Assembly: GCA_947458345.1 (NCBI GenBank)
Contig: CANHBU010000098.1
Span: 1-6,898, forward strand
Reading direction: 5' to 3'
DNA: 6,898 nt
From: Comamonadaceae bacterium
GTDB taxonomy: Bacteria; Pseudomonadota; Gammaproteobacteria; Burkholderiales; Burkholderiaceae_C
The position numbers and the translations under genes are program-made. Under the pieces are notes generated by a model. The model saw only the letters and a program-made list of their open reading frames with translations, was not told the DNA's origin and made no database searches. The stretch's first letter is position 1. Every line of letters starts with the position of its first letter. This document shows positions 1 through 6,898 of this stretch, piece by piece.

Positions 1-1115
1 CGCAAAAACTCGCCGACCCCCTTGAGCATCACCGCGCCGGTGTACTCGCCGCCCATGGGCAAAACATCCTTGCCCTGCACCTCGGTGCGGCTGCCCGCGC
101 GGTGCAAGAGGGTGTGGATGTTCTGTGCAATAAAGTCGGGCTGACCCTCCTCGACCACCAGCACGGCCCGTTTGCCTTCGCAAAAAGCCAGCACCTCATC
201 GTCGACCAGAGGGTAGGTCACGCCCAACACGTAAAGGGGCACTTGGGTGTTGCCAAACACATCGGCCAGACCGAGCAGTTGCAGGGCGCGCAAGACGCCG
301 TTGTACATGCCGCCTTGCAAGATGATGCCGACCTCCGATTGGCTCGGTCCGAACACCTCGTTGAGGCCATGCTCGCGGATAAAGCGCACCGCAGCCGGCC
401 AGCGCTTGGTGGTTTTCTCCTGCTCGTGCAGGTAGCTCGCCGGCGGCAAGACGATGCGTTGGGTATCGCGCTCGGGCCGCTCAATCGCGTCCTTGAGCGT
501 GAAGGCGGGCCGCACATTGGCCCGGGTCTCGAAGTGCCCGTGGACATGGCAGGCGCGGATGCGCAACTCGAGCATGACCGGCGTGTTGCTGGCCTCGGAC
601 AGCTCGAAGCCCTTTTCAACCATGCGCACAATCGATGGCAGATTGGGCCGTGGGTCGAGCAGCCAGACCTGCGACTTCATGGCAAAGGCGTGCGAACGCT
701 CCTGCATGATGCTCGAGCCCTCGCCATAGTCCTCGCCGACGATGAGCATGGCGCCGCCGCGCACACCACCGGAGGCCAAATTGGCCAGCGCGTCACTGGC
801 CACATTCGTGCCCACGGTGGACTTGAAGGTCACCGCACCGCGCAGGGGGTAGTTGACGCTGGCAGCCAGCGTGGCGGCCGCCGTTGCCTCGGAAGCGCTG
901 TGCTCGAAATGCACGCCCAGCTCGGCCAGGATGTCGTTGGCGTCAGTCAGCACATCCATCAGGTGCGAAATCGGCGCGCCCTGGTAGCCTGCAACATAAG
1001 ACACGCCCGATTGCAACAGCGCCTTGGTGACGGCCAAAATGCCCTCGCCGTGGAAGGTCTGCCCGTCTCCCAGGCGCAGCTTGCGCACCTCTTGCGTGAA
1101 CGATCTTTCTGCCAT
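1..1115 (-). CDS. Indolepyruvate ferredoxin oxidoreductase alpha-subunit-like, TPP-dependent 2-oxoacid oxidoreductase (C-terminus outside window)
   Basis: The minus strand is open without a stop from an ATG at 1115 to base 1, giving 371 codons of a longer protein that begins MAERSFTQEVRKLRLGDG. Residues about 20-190 look like the pyrimidine-binding domain of 2-oxoacid:ferredoxin oxidoreductases. GYQGAPISHLMDVL (43-56) matches the GYPGTP-type motif. E76 in HSASEATAAA is in the place of the Glu that activates thiamine pyrophosphate. GEDYGEGSSIMQERSHAFA (127-145) corresponds to the DDPG..SSQNEQD.R motif of IorA. Residues about 260-345 look like the second, transketolase-C-like domain (GIILQGGMYNGVLRAL, then AVLVVEEGQPDF). 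The TPP-binding C-terminal domain and any ferredoxin-like domain would lie beyond the left edge. Enzymes of this family oxidatively decarboxylate aryl-pyruvates such as indolepyruvate to aryl-acetyl-CoA, passing electrons to ferredoxin. No strong Shine-Dalgarno is visible before the ATG. The family call is firm; the substrate is inferred, and the paired gamma/beta subunit is not seen. Confidence 0.85.
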   Translation of the reverse strand, partial: MAERSFTQEVRKLRLGDGQTFHGEGILAVTKALLQSGVSYVAGYQGAPISHLMDVLTDANDILAELGVHFEHSASEATAAATLAASVNYPLRGAVTFKSTVGTNVASDALANLASGGVRGGAMLIVGEDYGEGSSIMQERSHAFAMKSQVWLLDPRPNLPSIVRMVEKGFELSEASNTPVMLELRIRACHVHGHFETRANVRPAFTLKDAIERPERDTQRIVLPPASYLHEQEKTTKRWPAAVRFIREHGLNEVFGPSQSEVGIILQGGMYNGVLRALQLLGLADVFGNTQVPLYVLGVTYPLVDDEVLAFCEGKRAVLVVEEGQPDFIAQNIHTLLHRAGSRTEVQGKDVLPMGGEYTGAVMLKGVGEFL

Positions 1116-1161
1116 GGCTGCCTGTGAGGGCTGTGAGCCCCCCTCTCAAAATGATGAGATC

Positions 1162-1167
1162 AGTATA
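1162..1167 (-). promoter_or_regulatory. Candidate -10 element for the divergent oxidoreductase gene
   Basis: Read on the minus strand this is TATACT, five of six matches to TATAAT, in a locally AT-rich patch within GC-rich DNA. It would start transcription near 1155, leaving a leader of about 40 bases before the ATG at 1115. No good -35 hexamer is found at 16-18 bases spacing. That position is instead filled by the palindrome at 1182-1196, which fits a promoter needing an activator or under an operator. This rests on motif appearance only. Confidence 0.4.
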
Positions 1168-1181
1168 TTCACAAGCCCCAA

Positions 1182-1196
1182 GCCAGCACTGCTGGC
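1182..1196. promoter_or_regulatory. 15-bp palindrome, possible operator in the divergent intergenic region
   Basis: GCCAGCA-C-TGCTGGC is a perfect inverted repeat with 7-base arms around one central base. It lies where the -35 region of the oxidoreductase promoter would be, centred about 34 bases upstream of the predicted start. It is about 180 bases upstream of the transporter start codon. A dimeric regulator could bind here, but no regulator gene is in the window and I cannot assign a family. Confidence 0.3.
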
Positions 1197-1374
1197 ATGC
1201 CCTAGGCTGTCGCGTTCCCCAAGCACCGGCCCCGGCGTCCGGCCTCGAACAAGCGCGGACGGGTCGACCGGCTTCGGTGGAAACCCTCAGACCCGATCAT
1301 GGCAAGCAAGGTCAGAATGCAAACCTTAAACATCGTGTCGAAGCCTCGACCCTATCTTTCCTGAGGAGCTTGTA
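1197..1374 (+). promoter_or_regulatory. Leader and promoter region of the ABC transporter operon
   Basis: This is the untranslated region before the binding-protein gene. No convincing sigma-70 promoter can be picked by eye; TATCTT at 1353-1358 is the nearest -10-like string but lacks a spaced -35. Small inverted repeats are present: CGTCCG (1236-1241) with CGGACG (1256-1261), the 8-bp palindrome GGTCGACC (1262-1269), and GTCGA/TCGAC (1337-1341/1346-1350). None is followed by a T-tract. The region ends in a strong ribosome binding site, TGAGGAG at 1362-1368, six bases before the ATG at 1375. Confidence 0.35.
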
Positions 1375-2562
1375 ATGAAATCATTTCGCCTGGCCTGTCT
1401 GCTCGCAGCGGCCCTGAGCGTGGGCGCAACGAGCGCCCTGGCACAGTCGGCCAGCAAAATCAAAATCGGACTGGTCAGCACCCTGTCGGGGCCCAACGGC
1501 GCGCTAGGCGAAGAAATCCGCGATGCCTTCAACCTGGCCGTGCAGCTCAATGGCGGCAGCCTCGGGGGCGTGCCGGTGGAGGTCTTGGTGGCCGACGACC
1601 AGTTCAACCCGCAGGTGGGCAAACAGCTGTTCGAGCGCATGGTCAAGCGCGACAAGGTCGATTTCATGACCGGCGTGGTGTTCTCCAACATCATGCTCGC
1701 CGGCCTGCCCGAGGCGGTTAATGAAAAGGTGTTCTACATCAGCCCCAATGCCGCGCCCTCGCCGCTGGCGGGCAAGGACTGCAACCCCTTCTTCTTCGTC
1801 GCATCCTGGCCCAATGATGCCTACCACGAGATGGCCGGCCAGCATTCCACCGTGCGCGGATTCAAGAGCGCCTACCTGCTGGCGCCCAACTACCAGGCGG
1901 GCAAGGACTCTCTGGCAGGCTTCAAGCGCTTCTACAAGGGCAAGGTGGTCGACGAGGTCTACACCAAGCTCGGCCAGCTCGACTACTCGGCCGAGTTGGC
2001 GCAGATCCGCGCGGCCAAGCCGGAAGTCATGTACGCCTTCCTGCCCGGCGGCATGGGCGTGAACTTCATCAAGCAGTTTGTCGCGGCCGGCCTGAACAAG
2101 GACATCCGCCTGATGCTGCCGGGCTTCGGCGCCGACCAGGACATCAGCCGCGGCGTCGGTGACGTGATGCTGGGCATCAACGACACCGCCCACTGGGCCC
2201 TGGACATCAACAACGCGGCCAACCGCCGCTTTGTGGCCGAGTTCGAAAAAGCCTACAAACGTCTGCCCACCGTCTATGCAGCCCAGGGCTATGACACCGC
2301 GCTCATCCTCGATGCCGCCATCCGCAGCGTCAAGGGCAACATCAGCGACAAGGACGCGCTGCGCAAGGCCCTGCGCGAGGTCAAGTTCGACTCGGTGCGC
2401 GGCGCCTTCCGCTTCAACACCAACCACTACCCGATCCAGAACTACTACCTGCGCGAAGTCAAGAAGGACGCCCAGGGCCGTCTGGTCAACCTGCTGGCCT
2501 CGGCCCAGCCGATCGCCGCCAACCATGGCGACGCCTACGTGCAGGAATGCTCGATGCGCTGA
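1375..2562 (+). CDS. ABC transporter periplasmic substrate-binding protein, Peripla_BP_6 type (Liv/HAAT family, possibly aromatic-acid binding)
   Basis: This 395-residue exported receptor captures the substrate in the periplasm and delivers it to the LivH/LivM-type permeases encoded next. The N-terminus is a Sec signal peptide: a basic start (MKSFR), a hydrophobic core at about 6-20, and an ALA cleavage motif at 21-23, giving a mature protein starting QSASKIKIG. The mature part has the type I periplasmic-binding fold pattern: KIGLVSTLSGP (30-40), then VEVLVADDQFNP (68-79), then GYDTALILDAA near 305-315. Two cysteines remain in the mature protein, C136 (AGKDCNPFFF) and C392 (VQECSMR). From memory, a similar Cys pair occurs in homologues linked to aromatic compounds and may form a disulfide. 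The start is supported by TGAGGAG six bases upstream. A terminator follows directly, so this gene is probably made in excess over the permeases. The exact ligand cannot be read from the sequence. Confidence 0.92.
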   Translation: MKSFRLACLLAAALSVGATSALAQSASKIKIGLVSTLSGPNGALGEEIRDAFNLAVQLNGGSLGGVPVEVLVADDQFNPQVGKQLFERMVKRDKVDFMTGVVFSNIMLAGLPEAVNEKVFYISPNAAPSPLAGKDCNPFFFVASWPNDAYHEMAGQHSTVRGFKSAYLLAPNYQAGKDSLAGFKRFYKGKVVDEVYTKLGQLDYSAELAQIRAAKPEVMYAFLPGGMGVNFIKQFVAAGLNKDIRLMLPGFGADQDISRGVGDVMLGINDTAHWALDINNAANRRFVAEFEKAYKRLPTVYAAQGYDTALILDAAIRSVKGNISDKDALRKALREVKFDSVRGAFRFNTNHYPIQNYYLREVKKDAQGRLVNLLASAQPIAANHGDAYVQECSMR

Positions 2563-2582
2563 CCCGGGCGCCGTCACGTCAC

Positions 2583-2620
2583 GCCCCCGCACGGCCTGAA
2601 GGCCGCGCCGGGGCTTTTCA
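2583..2620 (+). terminator. Intrinsic terminator between the binding-protein gene and the permease genes
   Basis: A GC-rich hairpin has 14-base arms (2583-2596 and 2601-2614), of which 12 positions pair, with two mismatches and a TGAA loop. It is followed by TTTTCATTT. It starts 20 bases after the stop codon of the binding-protein gene. Such a site commonly ends most transcripts after the receptor gene and lets a fraction read through to the membrane components, or separates two transcription units. Confidence 0.75.
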
Positions 2621-2650
2621 TTTACGGCCTTTGGGCCACGGGTTGATCGC

Positions 2651-2656
2651 TACACT
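2651..2656 (+). promoter_or_regulatory. Candidate -10 element (TACACT) placed for leaderless transcription of the first permease gene
   Basis: TACACT ends six bases before the ATG at 2663, so a typical start site about seven bases downstream of the hexamer would fall on the A of the start codon itself. The 25 bases before the ATG contain no Shine-Dalgarno sequence, which agrees with a leaderless message. The -35 side is weak: TTGGGC at 2631-2636 is only 14 bases away. This is suggestive and not proven. Confidence 0.35.
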
Positions 2657-2662
2657 CGCACC

Positions 2663-3577
2663 ATGACTTGGATCCTGTTCCTCGAGCAGGCCCTCAACGG
2701 GCTGCAATTTGGTCTCATGCTCTTTTTGCTGGCCTCGGGGCTGACCCTGGTCTTTGGCATCATGGACATGATCAACCTGGCCCACGGCGCGCTCTACATG
2801 GTGGGCGCCTTCCTGGCGGCCTGGCTGGCGCAGCTGACGCAGTCCTTCGTGCTGGGCGTCTTGCTGGCCATTCCTTTGACGGCGCTGTTTGGCATGGCCA
2901 TGGAGTCGACGCTGCTCAGAACCCTGTACGCGCGCGACCACATGTCGCAGGTGCTGGCCACGTTCTCGCTCATCTTGATCATCAACGAGTCGGTGCGCAT
3001 GATCTGGGGCACCGACATGCCGCTGGCCGCGCCGGCTGCGCTGTCGGGCCCAGTCGAGTTGCTGCCCGGTCTGTACTACCCGGCCTACCGCCTGGTCATC
3101 ATTGCGGTAGGGCTGGTGATTGCCGGCCTGCTTTATTTGGCCGTCACCCGCACGCGGGTGGGCGCTTGGGTGCGCGCAGGCGCCTCCAACCGCGAAATGG
3201 CCATGGCCATGGGCATCAACATCCAGCGCCTCTTCACACTGGTCTTCGGTCTGGGCGCCGCCCTGTGCGCCGTGGCCGGTGCGATGCTCGGGCCGCTGCT
3301 GGCGGTGCAGGTGGGCATGGGCGAGACGGTGCTGATTCTGGCCTTCGTGGTGATCGTCATCGGCGGCATCGGCTCGATCTGGGGCGCCTTCGTCGGCTCG
3401 CTGCTGGTGGGCTTTGTCGACACCTTTGGCCGCACGCTGATGCCAGCGCTGTTTCGCGAACTGTTTCCGCCCCAGGTGGCCAGCGCGGCCGGTCCAGCCG
3501 TGGCCTCGATCCTGGTCTACCTGCTGATGGCCGTGGTGCTCTTCTTGCGGCCCCAGGGCCTGTTTTCCCGGCGCTAA
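2663..3577 (+). CDS. livH: Branched-chain amino acid-type ABC transporter permease, LivH family
   Basis: This 304-residue inner-membrane protein is one of the two permease subunits that form the channel. It is mostly hydrophobic, with about eight predicted membrane segments. NLAHGALYMVGAF (38-50) is the LivH signature near the first helices. RAGASNREMAMAMGIN (171-186) is the cytoplasmic EAA-like loop that contacts the ATPases. GGIGSIWGAFVGSLLVGFVDT (234-254) is the conserved C-terminal family motif, and the protein ends RPQGLFSRR as usual for LivH. The length is typical. The start at 2663 gives a normal N-terminus (MTWILFLEQALNGLQFG) but has no Shine-Dalgarno. The next gene begins ten bases after the stop. 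The symbol names the family; the imported substrate may not be a branched-chain amino acid. Confidence 0.93.
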   Translation: MTWILFLEQALNGLQFGLMLFLLASGLTLVFGIMDMINLAHGALYMVGAFLAAWLAQLTQSFVLGVLLAIPLTALFGMAMESTLLRTLYARDHMSQVLATFSLILIINESVRMIWGTDMPLAAPAALSGPVELLPGLYYPAYRLVIIAVGLVIAGLLYLAVTRTRVGAWVRAGASNREMAMAMGINIQRLFTLVFGLGAALCAVAGAMLGPLLAVQVGMGETVLILAFVVIVIGGIGSIWGAFVGSLLVGFVDTFGRTLMPALFRELFPPQVASAAGPAVASILVYLLMAVVLFLRPQGLFSRR

Positions 3578-3587
3578 AAAAATCAAG

Positions 3588-4591
3588 ATGCCCTTCGGAC
3601 CTTCTGCGGCTTCGGCCATTCCCAAGCCGGCCTCCTGGCCGATCTGGCTCATCGTGGCTCTGGCGGCAGCGGCCCTGGGGTTTTGGATGCACAGCGCCGG
3701 CCTGGGCTACTACCTCTCCATGATCAGCCGCATGATGATCTACGGGCTGGCCGCATGCAGCCTGAACCTCATCTTGGGTTACGGCGGTCTGGTCTCCTTC
3801 GGCCACGCGGCCTATCTGGGCATTGGCGCCTACACCGTGGGCATCCTCATCACCGAAGGTGTGCCCAACGGCTGGCTGGGCTTTGCACTGGCGATGGCGG
3901 TTTCAGCCCTGCTGGCGCTGATCATCGGCGCGATCTCGCTGCGCACCAAGGGCGTGTACTTCATCATGATCACGCTGGCATTTGCGCAGATGCTGTTTTA
4001 CCTGGTCAACTCGGTCAAGGCTTATGGCGGTGACGAGGGCCTGAACATCAAGATGCGCTCGGACTTTGGCCTGGGCATCGTGCTCAAGAACGACCTGCAC
4101 TTTTTCCTGCTGGTGCTGGTGTGCCTGGTGGCGAGCCTGGCCTTCATGCAAATGCTCATGAGGTCGCGTATGGGCCGCATCGTGCTGGCCCAGCGCGACG
4201 ACGACATCCGCACCGAGGCGCTGGGCTTTCCGGTCTACCGCTACCAGTTGGCGCTGTTCGTGATTGCTGGCGCTATCGGCGGGCTGGCGGGCGCGCTGCT
4301 TGTCAACCAACAAAACTATGTCAGCCCCAATCTGATGCACTGGACGCAGTCGGGCGTGCTGATGATCATGGTCATCCTCGGCGGGGTCGGCACGCTCGCC
4401 GGCGGCCTGTGGGGTGCTTTGCTGCTGCTCACGCTCGAAGACCTGATCGCCGAAGTCACGCCGCACTGGCAGTTTTATGTGGGCTGGGTGCTGCTGGCGG
4501 TGGTCTTGCTCGCGCCCAAGGGCCTGTCGGGCCTGCCCGAGCTGTGGCGCCGCCGGGGCCAAAAAGACCCCAAAGCCTCAGGAAACGGCAC

Positions 4592-4595
<4 letters not shown>
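3588..4595 (+). CDS. livM: Branched-chain amino acid-type ABC transporter permease, LivM family
   Basis: This is the second membrane subunit of the importer, 335 residues with about eight to ten hydrophobic segments. LNLILGYGGLVSFGHAAYLG (59-78) is the LivM hallmark. RTKGVYFIMITLAFAQM (119-135) and GGDEGLN (147-153) are also typical. RSRMGRIVLAQRDDDIRTEA (192-211) forms the ATPase-contact loop, and ILGGVGTLAGGLWGA (264-278) is the late conserved motif. The C-terminus becomes hydrophilic (RRRGQKDPKASGNGT). The ribosome binding site is poor (A-rich bases just before the ATG), so translation may depend on coupling to livH ten bases upstream. The stop codon overlaps the start of the LivG-type gene in an ATGA. 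Confidence 0.93.
4580..4585 (+). promoter_or_regulatory. Ribosome binding site that fixes the LivG-type start
   Basis: AGGAAA lies six bases before the ATG at 4592. The reading frame is open in-frame as far back as 4121, but that stretch overlaps livM and has no ABC-ATPase character. This site and the ATGA overlap decide for 4592 as the start. Confidence 0.6.
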
Positions 4596-6069
<1,474 letters not shown>

Positions 6070-6071
6070 GC

Positions 6072-6103
6072 CGACCTGCCCACCCTTGAGCCGCAGCAGG
6101 TCG
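6072..6103. repeat. 8-bp inverted repeat between convergent genes
   Basis: CGACCTGC (6072-6079) pairs perfectly with GCAGGTCG (6096-6103) across a 16-base loop, starting three bases after the livF stop. It lies between the ends of the livF-type and CopD-like genes. A T-tract is absent on both sides, so it is at best a weak or factor-assisted terminator or an mRNA-end structure. Confidence 0.35.
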
Positions 6104-6139
6104 ACCTTGCGGCGCTGCCTGCACGCGGCTGGCAGATCA

Positions 6140-6616
6140 TTAACCGGTCCAGCGCATCAGGGTCACCAGCAGCACCACCAGCCCCAAGGCCATATTGACC
6201 GACACCCAAAGCCGAATCTGGCCCAGGGCTGCAGCGCCAGCGGGCCAATCGGAGGCGGCGACCGCACGGCTCAAGCGCTTGTAGAGCGCAAAGCGGATGT
6301 GCATGAAGATGGCCACCATGGCCAGCCCCAGAACCGCCATGACGGTCCAGGCCAGCGGCATCTCGAAACTGCCGCCTGACTGCACCACCTGCTTGGCCAC
6401 CCGTCCGAGCATCCACACGCCGCTGAGCAGCGTCAGCAAGGAGGCCACGAGCACCGCCTTAAAAAACCGTCCGAGCACGTCGTGCATCAGCCGCACGCGC
6501 AGCGGCGGCTCCAGTTGCGCCAAGGCCGGGCGCAAAAAGAAATGGGCAAAGACCATGCCGCCCATCCAAACCACGATGGCCAGCACGTGCAAGGTCTTGA
6601 GGGTCGCGTAGATCAT
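6140..6616 (-). CDS. CopD-like four-helix inner-membrane protein
   Basis: This 158-residue protein has four hydrophobic segments at about 4-28, 50-72, 86-110 and 134-155. The N-terminal TLHVLAIVVWMGGMVFAHFF (8-27), with a His followed by a W.GG motif, resembles the CopD/YdgG-like family of small membrane proteins. Histidines H10, H25, H45 and H106 are possible metal or heme ligands. The start at 6616 is supported by AAAAGGA at 6624-6630 on the minus strand, seven bases upstream, and by an in-frame TAA just before it. The gene converges on the transporter operon and is probably independent of it. CopD-family members have been tied to copper uptake, but many small relatives have no known role, so a copper function is not claimed. 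Confidence 0.75.
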   Translation of the reverse strand: MIYATLKTLHVLAIVVWMGGMVFAHFFLRPALAQLEPPLRVRLMHDVLGRFFKAVLVASLLTLLSGVWMLGRVAKQVVQSGGSFEMPLAWTVMAVLGLAMVAIFMHIRFALYKRLSRAVAASDWPAGAAALGQIRLWVSVNMALGLVVLLVTLMRWTG

Positions 6617-6660
6617 CGAAACGTCCTTTTAAGAGGAGGCCATGATGCCGCATCGCAGCA

Positions 6661-6681
6661 CTAGCCGTTGCTGGCGGCTAG
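6661..6681. repeat. 21-bp inverted repeat upstream of the CopD-like gene
   Basis: CTAGCCG (6661-6667) and CGGCTAG (6675-6681) are perfect 7-base arms around a 7-base centre. The repeat lies 45 bases upstream of the CopD-like start codon, a place suited to an operator or a 5' leader hairpin. No promoter with good hexamers was found beside it. Confidence 0.35.
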
Positions 6682-6898
6682 GGTCGCCCCGCAGCTCCAA
6701 AGCTTATTTGGACCCCGCATCAGCGCCCGTCGTCACGGGCCAAGTCCCTTGCCTGGCGGGTACCGCTTGGCCCAGCAAGGTCTGCATCAGGCCTTTTTGT
6801 CATTGGGCATGACCCCGACGGGCGCCCCGGCAACCCTGAGCGGGTCTATCCACGCCTTTGCTCAGGGCGGCGCGCCGTCCCGCGCCCACTGCCTGAGC
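6682..6898. other. Right-hand non-coding stretch with several nested inverted repeats
   Basis: I find no gene I can support here. Perfect inverted repeats are TCCAAA/TTTGGA (6696-6701/6707-6712), GCCCGT/ACGGGC (6725-6730/6735-6740), GGGCCAAG/CTTGGCCC (6737-6744/6766-6773), CCTTGC/GCAAGG (6747-6752/6775-6780) and CCCTGAGC/GCTCAGGG (6834-6841/6860-6867). A further CCTGAGC sits at the very end (6892-6898). A T5 run follows GGCC at 6791-6799 on the plus strand. An open frame without ATG runs on the plus strand to the edge, and short open frames exist on the minus strand, none with recognisable protein character. The stretch is likely the upstream region of the CopD-like gene plus the end or start of a gene beyond the edge. 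Confidence 0.4.

Noticed and set aside
102..1127. 341-codon open frame on the plus strand
   Set aside because: It is antisense to the IorA-like gene, rich in H, Q, R and A as expected of the complement of GC-rich coding DNA, and has no recognisable motif. The minus strand reads as a conserved enzyme.
1299..1364. 21-codon open frame ending inside the ribosome binding site of the receptor gene, a possible leader peptide
   Set aside because: It has no ribosome binding site before its ATG, no run of a diagnostic amino acid, and no attenuator hairpin with T-tract after it.
1504..2592. 362-codon open frame on the minus strand
   Set aside because: It is a shadow of the receptor gene, with composition typical of a reverse-complement artefact and no domain.
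2618..3652. 344-codon Q/H-rich open frame on the minus strand
   Set aside because: It is antisense to the LivH-type permease, which has clear family motifs on the plus strand.
2668..3723. 351-codon open frame on the plus strand in another frame
   Set aside because: It overlaps the whole LivH-type gene and part of livM and shows no membrane pattern or known motif.
4121..4591. 157-codon upstream extension of the LivG-type frame
   Set aside because: It lies over livM in a different frame. The ATP-binding protein starts at 4592, with its own ribosome binding site and an ATGA overlap.
6704..6787. 27-residue open frame on the minus strand with AAAAGG before its ATG
   Set aside because: It is too short to judge, has no recognisable features and lies across several inverted repeats. 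Conservation would be needed to support it.

Overview
The window is GC-rich, densely coded bacterial DNA. Its codon use (strong G/C at third positions) and protein style suggest a betaproteobacterium, most likely of the Burkholderiales/Comamonadaceae type. That assignment is an inference from general resemblance; there is no rRNA or marker gene here to test it.

Layout. (1) Bases 1-1115, minus strand: the N-terminal 371 codons of a thiamine-pyrophosphate-dependent 2-oxoacid:ferredoxin oxidoreductase of the indolepyruvate oxidoreductase alpha-subunit (IorA-like) type, cut by the left edge. (2) Bases 1116-1374: a divergent intergenic region with a palindrome, a likely -10 element for the oxidoreductase, and a strong ribosome binding site for the gene on the right. 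(3) Bases 1375-6069, plus strand: a complete five-gene ABC importer of the branched-chain amino acid (Liv/HAAT) family, in the order periplasmic binding protein, LivH-type permease, LivM-type permease, LivG-type ATPase, LivF-type ATPase. A good intrinsic terminator lies between the binding-protein gene and the rest. The last four genes are tightly packed, with ATGA overlaps at livM/livG and livG/livF. (4) Bases 6140-6616, minus strand: a small four-helix membrane protein of the CopD type, convergent with the transporter. (5) Bases 6617-6898: no gene that I can support, but many nested inverted repeats.

How the genes may work together. The binding protein has the look of the Peripla_BP_6 subgroup that often serves aromatic acids rather than leucine, isoleucine or valine. 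The LivF-like ATPase carries a D-K-Y switch region instead of the usual E-Q-N of LivF or E-H-D of LivG. Beside a divergent IorA-like enzyme, the simplest reading is an uptake-plus-oxidation locus: the ABC system imports an aromatic acid, aromatic amino acid or related 2-oxoacid, and the oxidoreductase converts an aryl-pyruvate-type 2-oxoacid to the acyl-CoA. The substrate is inferred from context and is not proven by the sequence. The CopD-like gene is probably an unrelated neighbour.
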